Shown here: one piece after another, positions 23,336 to 25,988 of the stretch
Layout: every line of letters starts with the position of its first letter
Position numbering within the stretch: the first letter of the stretch is position 1
DNA from: Sphingomonadales bacterium
GTDB lineage: Bacteria > Pseudomonadota > Alphaproteobacteria > Sphingomonadales > Sphingomonadaceae
Length of the DNA stretch: 25,988 nt
Assembly: GCA_025360285.1 (NCBI GenBank)
Contig: JANYCM010000027.1
Span: forward strand, 1 to 25,988
Reading direction: 5' to 3'
Program-made: the position numbers and the translations under genes
Notes under the pieces: model-generated
What the model was told of the DNA's origin: nothing
The model's database searches: none
The model's input: the letters and a program-made list of their open reading frames with translations, nothing else

Positions 23336-24475
23336 TCAATAGCCCATCAAACGCGCCAGCCGGTCGCCATGGAAGGCGATATCGCCAAAGGTTTCCTGGG
23401 CGGCGCGGGCGCGCTTCATGTAGAAACCAATGTCGAAATCATCGGTCATGCCGATGCCGCCATGCATCTGCACGCCTTCATTGGTGGCCAGCTTGGCGAC
23501 CTCGCCCGACTTGGCCTTGGCCAGCGAAGCGAACAGCGAGGCACGATCATCCTTTTCATCAAGCGCCACCAGCGCCCGCAAGGTCGCCGATCGCGCCAAT
23601 TCGACTTCGCAGAACAGATGCGCAGCGCGGTGCTGCAACGCCTGGAAAGTACCGATCTTTTGGCCGAACTGATCGCGCTGCTTGAGATAATCGATGGTTT
23701 TTACAAAGCTTTCCGACGAAACGCCGAGCATTTCGGCAGCCAGGCAGGCCCGGCCGGCATCGAGGATTTTTTCAAGAATAGCGAAGCCGCCGCCAACCGC
23801 GCCCAGCACATCGGCGCCATCGACCTGAACATCGGCGAGAGTCACCCGTGCCGCATTGCGACTGTCGACCATCGACCGGCGTTCGTTGCTGACGCCGGCG
23901 GCCTTGGCATCCACAAGGAACAGCGTGATGCCGTCCTTGTCCTTGTCTTCGCCCGACGTGCGTGCCGCGACAATCAGCGTATCGGCGACATGACCATCAA
24001 GCACAAAGCCCTTGACGCCGTTCAGGCGGAAACCATTGCCCGACGGCGTGGCGGTCGTCGTGACATGCGCCGGATTGTGCCGCGCCGCTTCATCGGCGGC
24101 CAGCGCGAACAGCCGCTTGCCCTCGGCGATCAGCGGCAGATATTTGGCTTGTTGCTCTGACGAGCCGCCCGCGACCAGCGCCGTGGTGCCCAGCACGGCA
24201 GTGGACAGCATCGGCGCGGCGCTCAGGTTGCGCCCGATTGCTTCCATGATCAGCCCGGCAGCGACATGCCCGAAGCCGGCACCGCCATATTCCTCTGGCA
24301 CCAGCACGCCAGCAAAACCCATCTCGGCCATCTTGGCCCAGGTGGCGCGGTCGAAACCGGTGGCGTCGGCCGTGTCGCGCAAGTGCCGGTGCTGGCTGAC
24401 TGGAGCTTCGGTCTTGAAGAAGCCATCGGCGGATTCGCGGATCATTTTCTGATCGTCAGTAAGGACAAGTGCCAT
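23336..24475 (-). CDS. Acyl-CoA dehydrogenase, second of a pair
   Basis: 379 aa flavoprotein. It introduces an alpha-beta double bond in acyl-CoA and passes electrons to ETF. Features: LTDDQKMIRESADGFFKTEA at the N-terminus, GFAGVLVPEEYGGAG, HMALVL-like start region, then QMHGGIGMTDDFDIGFYMKRARAAQETFGD near the C-terminus. The last motif, and the lack of a GTSEI box, resemble the partner subunit of heteromeric acyl-CoA dehydrogenases such as the FadE pairs of steroid side-chain degradation. ATG 24475 has only a distant AGGA. It lies 122 bp downstream of another acyl-CoA dehydrogenase, separated by an inverted repeat pair, and 107 bp upstream of the ligase. Confidence 0.92.
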   Translation of the reverse strand: MALVLTDDQKMIRESADGFFKTEAPVSQHRHLRDTADATGFDRATWAKMAEMGFAGVLVPEEYGGAGFGHVAAGLIMEAIGRNLSAAPMLSTAVLGTTALVAGGSSEQQAKYLPLIAEGKRLFALAADEAARHNPAHVTTTATPSGNGFRLNGVKGFVLDGHVADTLIVAARTSGEDKDKDGITLFLVDAKAAGVSNERRSMVDSRNAARVTLADVQVDGADVLGAVGGGFAILEKILDAGRACLAAEMLGVSSESFVKTIDYLKQRDQFGQKIGTFQALQHRAAHLFCEVELARSATLRALVALDEKDDRASLFASLAKAKSGEVAKLATNEGVQMHGGIGMTDDFDIGFYMKRARAAQETFGDIAFHGDRLARLMGY

Positions 24476-24494
24476 GATATTTCTGCTTCCTGCT

Positions 24495-24516
24495 CCCCTC
24501 CCGCTTGCGGGAGGGG
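24495..24516. repeat. REP-like palindrome, left copy
   Basis: Perfect inverted repeat with 10-bp arms, CCCCTCCCGC and GCGGGAGGGG, around TT. It is followed by a G-rich tail (TCGGGGGTGGGGTG). Located in the gap between the two acyl-CoA dehydrogenase genes and paired with the opposite-facing copy at 24573. Confidence 0.7.
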
Positions 24517-24572
24517 TCGGGGGTGGGGTGTGCGGCGCGGATGAGACTTCGGCAGTGAGGGACCCTCCCCAC

Positions 24573-24594
24573 CACCTCCCGCAAGCGGGAGGTG
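24573..24594. repeat. REP-like palindrome, right copy in inverted orientation
   Basis: Perfect inverted repeat with 10-bp arms, CACCTCCCGC and GCGGGAGGTG, around AA. Preceded by CCCTCCCCAC, the complement of the left copy's G-rich tail. The two units therefore face each other as a palindromic pair, the layout of a bacterial interspersed mosaic element. It starts 3 bases beyond the 3' stop of the upstream dehydrogenase gene. Confidence 0.7.
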
Positions 24595-24597
24595 AGT

Positions 24598-25782
24598 CTA
24601 GGCCCCCGGCAATTCCAGCACGCGCTTGGCAATGATGTTGAGGTTGATCTCGCTCGTCCCGCCCTCGATCGAGTTCGCGCGGCTGCGCAGCCAGTGGCGG
24701 GCCAGGTCGCCCTCGCCCTCGCCGGGGCCTTCCCAGGTCAGGCCATCGGAACCATTAATGCTCATCAACAACTGCATCCGGTCCTTGTTGAGCTCGGTGC
24801 CATAATATTTGAGCATCGATGACAGCGCACCGACGCCCTGCCCGGCCTTGGCCTCATCCTTCACCCGCTCCATCGTCAGGGCAAAGGCCCAGGCATTGAT
24901 CTCGTGGCGGACGATATCGGTGCGCAGGCCGGTATCGGCGAGGATGGCGGCATCCAGCCCGATCTGGCGCCTGGCGACCTGGCTGACCCCGCCCTGCATG
25001 CCGCCGCCGGTCGAATCGCTGCCGCCGATCATCTCGCGCTCATGGGTCAACAGATATTTGGCGATGTCCCAGCCCTTGCCGGCCTGGCCCATCAGATTTT
25101 CCTTGGGCACCTGCACATTGTCGAAAAACGTCTGGCAGAAGGGCGAGGCCCCCGAAATCAGCTTGATCGGCGACGTCGAAACGCCGGGGCTTGCCATGTC
25201 AAAGAGCAGGAAGCTGATCCCCAGATGCTTGGCGACGCTCGGATCGGTGCGGACGAGACAGAAAATCCAGTCAGCCTTGTCGGCATAGCTGGTCCAGACC
25301 TTCTGGCCATTGACCAGATAATGGTCGCCCTTGTCCTCCGCAGATGTGCGCAGCGAGGCGAGGTCGGACCCGGCCCCCGGCTCCGAATAGCCCTGGCACC
25401 AGCGGATTTCGCCGCGGGCGATTTTCGGCAGATGTTCCTTTTTCTGGGCTTCATTGCCATATTTCAGCAGGGCCGGCCCCAGCATCCAGATGCCGAAGGA
25501 TGACAGCGGCGACCGCGCCTTGATGCGGCGCATTTCGCTGTCCAGCACCTTGGCTTCGTCCTTTGAAAGGCCGCCGCCGCCATATTCGGCCGGCCATTCC
25601 GGCACAGTCCAGCCGCGCCCGCCCATGCGGTCCATCCACAGCCGCTGCGCTTCGGACAGTTTGGCCTTGCGGCCGCCCCAGCAGACATCGGCATCGCGGG
25701 TGATCGGCGTGCGCATCTCGGCCGGGCAATTCGCCTCCAGCCAGGCGCGCGTTTCGGCGCGGAATGTTTCCAGGTCGGCCAT
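24598..25782 (-). CDS. Acyl-CoA dehydrogenase, first of a pair
   Basis: 394 aa from ATG 25782, chosen because a GGGGAG site lies about 9 bases upstream and MADLETFRAETRAWLEANCP is a normal family N-terminus; the open frame to 25848 would swallow the promoter. Features: GWTVPEWPAEYGGGGLSKDEA, CQGYSEPGAGSDLASLRT (the flavin/substrate loop), VNGQKVWTSYADKADW, and the terminal RSRANSIEGGTSEINLNIIAKRVLELPG. It oxidises an acyl-CoA thioester using FAD. It is the promoter-proximal gene of the - strand catabolic run and divergent from lgt across 84 bp. Two adjacent, unlike dehydrogenase genes suggest a heteromeric enzyme; the chain type of the substrate is unknown. Confidence 0.93.
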   Translation of the reverse strand: MADLETFRAETRAWLEANCPAEMRTPITRDADVCWGGRKAKLSEAQRLWMDRMGGRGWTVPEWPAEYGGGGLSKDEAKVLDSEMRRIKARSPLSSFGIWMLGPALLKYGNEAQKKEHLPKIARGEIRWCQGYSEPGAGSDLASLRTSAEDKGDHYLVNGQKVWTSYADKADWIFCLVRTDPSVAKHLGISFLLFDMASPGVSTSPIKLISGASPFCQTFFDNVQVPKENLMGQAGKGWDIAKYLLTHEREMIGGSDSTGGGMQGGVSQVARRQIGLDAAILADTGLRTDIVRHEINAWAFALTMERVKDEAKAGQGVGALSSMLKYYGTELNKDRMQLLMSINGSDGLTWEGPGEGEGDLARHWLRSRANSIEGGTSEINLNIIAKRVLELPGA

Positions 25783-25819
25783 CGGCCCGCTCTCCCCACT
25801 GGCATATTGCTCTTTGGGC

Positions 25820-25848
25820 CTTATGGTGCCCGCCACCAGACTCGGCAA
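25820..25848 (-). promoter_or_regulatory. Sigma70-type promoter for the acyl-CoA dehydrogenase operon
   Basis: On the - strand TTGCCG (25848-25843) and CATAAG (25825-25820) are spaced by exactly 17 bp, each matching consensus at 4/6. Transcription would begin near 25812 and leave about 30 bases of leader carrying the GGGGAG ribosome site. Confidence 0.42.
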
Positions 25849-25866
25849 GCAAGCAAAAGGCGCAGG

Positions 25867-25988
25867 GTGTTGATCAACGGATTTCAGATCGCCATCGATT
25901 TCGCGACTTTGCCATTGCGGCCAGAAGTGTTCAGCATCGGGCCGTTCGGCGGCTTTGGCCCGTTTGCGCTGCGCTGGTATTCATTAAG
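25867..25988 (+). CDS. lgt: Prolipoprotein diacylglyceryl transferase, 3' end outside the window
   Basis: Only the first 40 codons are present. Lgt is the inner-membrane enzyme that adds diacylglyceryl to the lipobox Cys of prolipoproteins. The visible product has PEVFSIGPF...GPFALRWYSL, which matches the conserved Lgt N-terminus (I/V-F-x-I-G-x-x-x-x-R-W-Y) leading into the first membrane helix. The start is GTG 25867 (AAGG 6 bases upstream) or the adjoining TTG 25870. The reading frame is open at the end of the window. Divergent from the acyl-CoA dehydrogenase gene. It would act on lipoproteins such as the 12160-12513 product. Confidence 0.85.
   Translation, partial: MLINGFQIAIDFATLPLRPEVFSIGPFGGFGPFALRWYSL

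Noticed and set aside
1..25988. CRISPR arrays, tRNA or rRNA genes, transposases, prophage genes, known defence systems
   Set aside because: None was recognised on either strand. The only toxin-antitoxin trace is the ParD-like fragment, and repeats are limited to short palindromes.

Overview
The window looks like a chromosomal segment of a high-GC alphaproteobacterium, most likely a member of the Sphingomonadales. This is inferred from gene content, not from a marker gene: a TonB-dependent receptor, an AlgD-like dehydrogenase next to ManC, DUF1289 and luciferase-like genes, an ABA4-like protein, and short palindromes of the type common in sphingomonad genomes. I see no rRNA, tRNA, CRISPR array, phage gene or transposase. 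Genes are tightly packed and no stretch above 300 bases lacks a gene.

Layout. (1) 1-8528 is a peptide-handling region. It holds the 3' part of a TonB-dependent receptor and a secreted M24 peptidase on +. Facing them on - are three tandem, translationally coupled M20 peptidases followed by a TerC/YjbE-type membrane protein. (2) 8616-8756 is a tiny ParD-like antitoxin remnant, followed by a REP-like hairpin. (3) 8875-11368 (-) is an overlapping gene set: adenosine kinase (PfkB), HAD pyrimidine-5'-nucleotidase, then dapD (lysine/diaminopimelate synthesis). (4) 11480-12513 (+) holds an EI24/CysZ-like membrane protein and an overlapping proline-rich lipoprotein. (5) Dps (-) and an ABA4-like membrane protein (+) diverge at 12562-13689. 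They are followed by a DUF1289 protein overlapping an LLM flavin oxidoreductase. (6) 14934-19175 is an exopolysaccharide block: ManC (-), a GT4 glycosyltransferase (+) and a GDP-mannose-6-dehydrogenase-like enzyme (-). (7) A TesB-like acyl-CoA thioesterase (+) converges with a - strand run read from 25782 down to 20129: two acyl-CoA dehydrogenases, an acyl-CoA ligase, an HD-domain protein of PhnZ-like type, and exonuclease III. (8) The window ends inside the 5' part of lgt (+).

How the genes may work together. The receptor and four peptidases suggest import and hydrolysis of peptides. ManC would make GDP-mannose, the dehydrogenase could oxidise it to GDP-mannuronate, and the glycosyltransferase would use sugar nucleotides for a surface polymer. 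The ligase and paired dehydrogenases look like the activation and first oxidation steps of a beta-oxidation-type catabolic route with an unknown acid substrate.

Most of the window is ordinary, well-conserved gene content. The items most worth a second look are the M20 triplet, the acyl-CoA ligase/dehydrogenase/HD cluster, the orphan ParD tail and the inverted REP pair. I did not find a clearly novel system.
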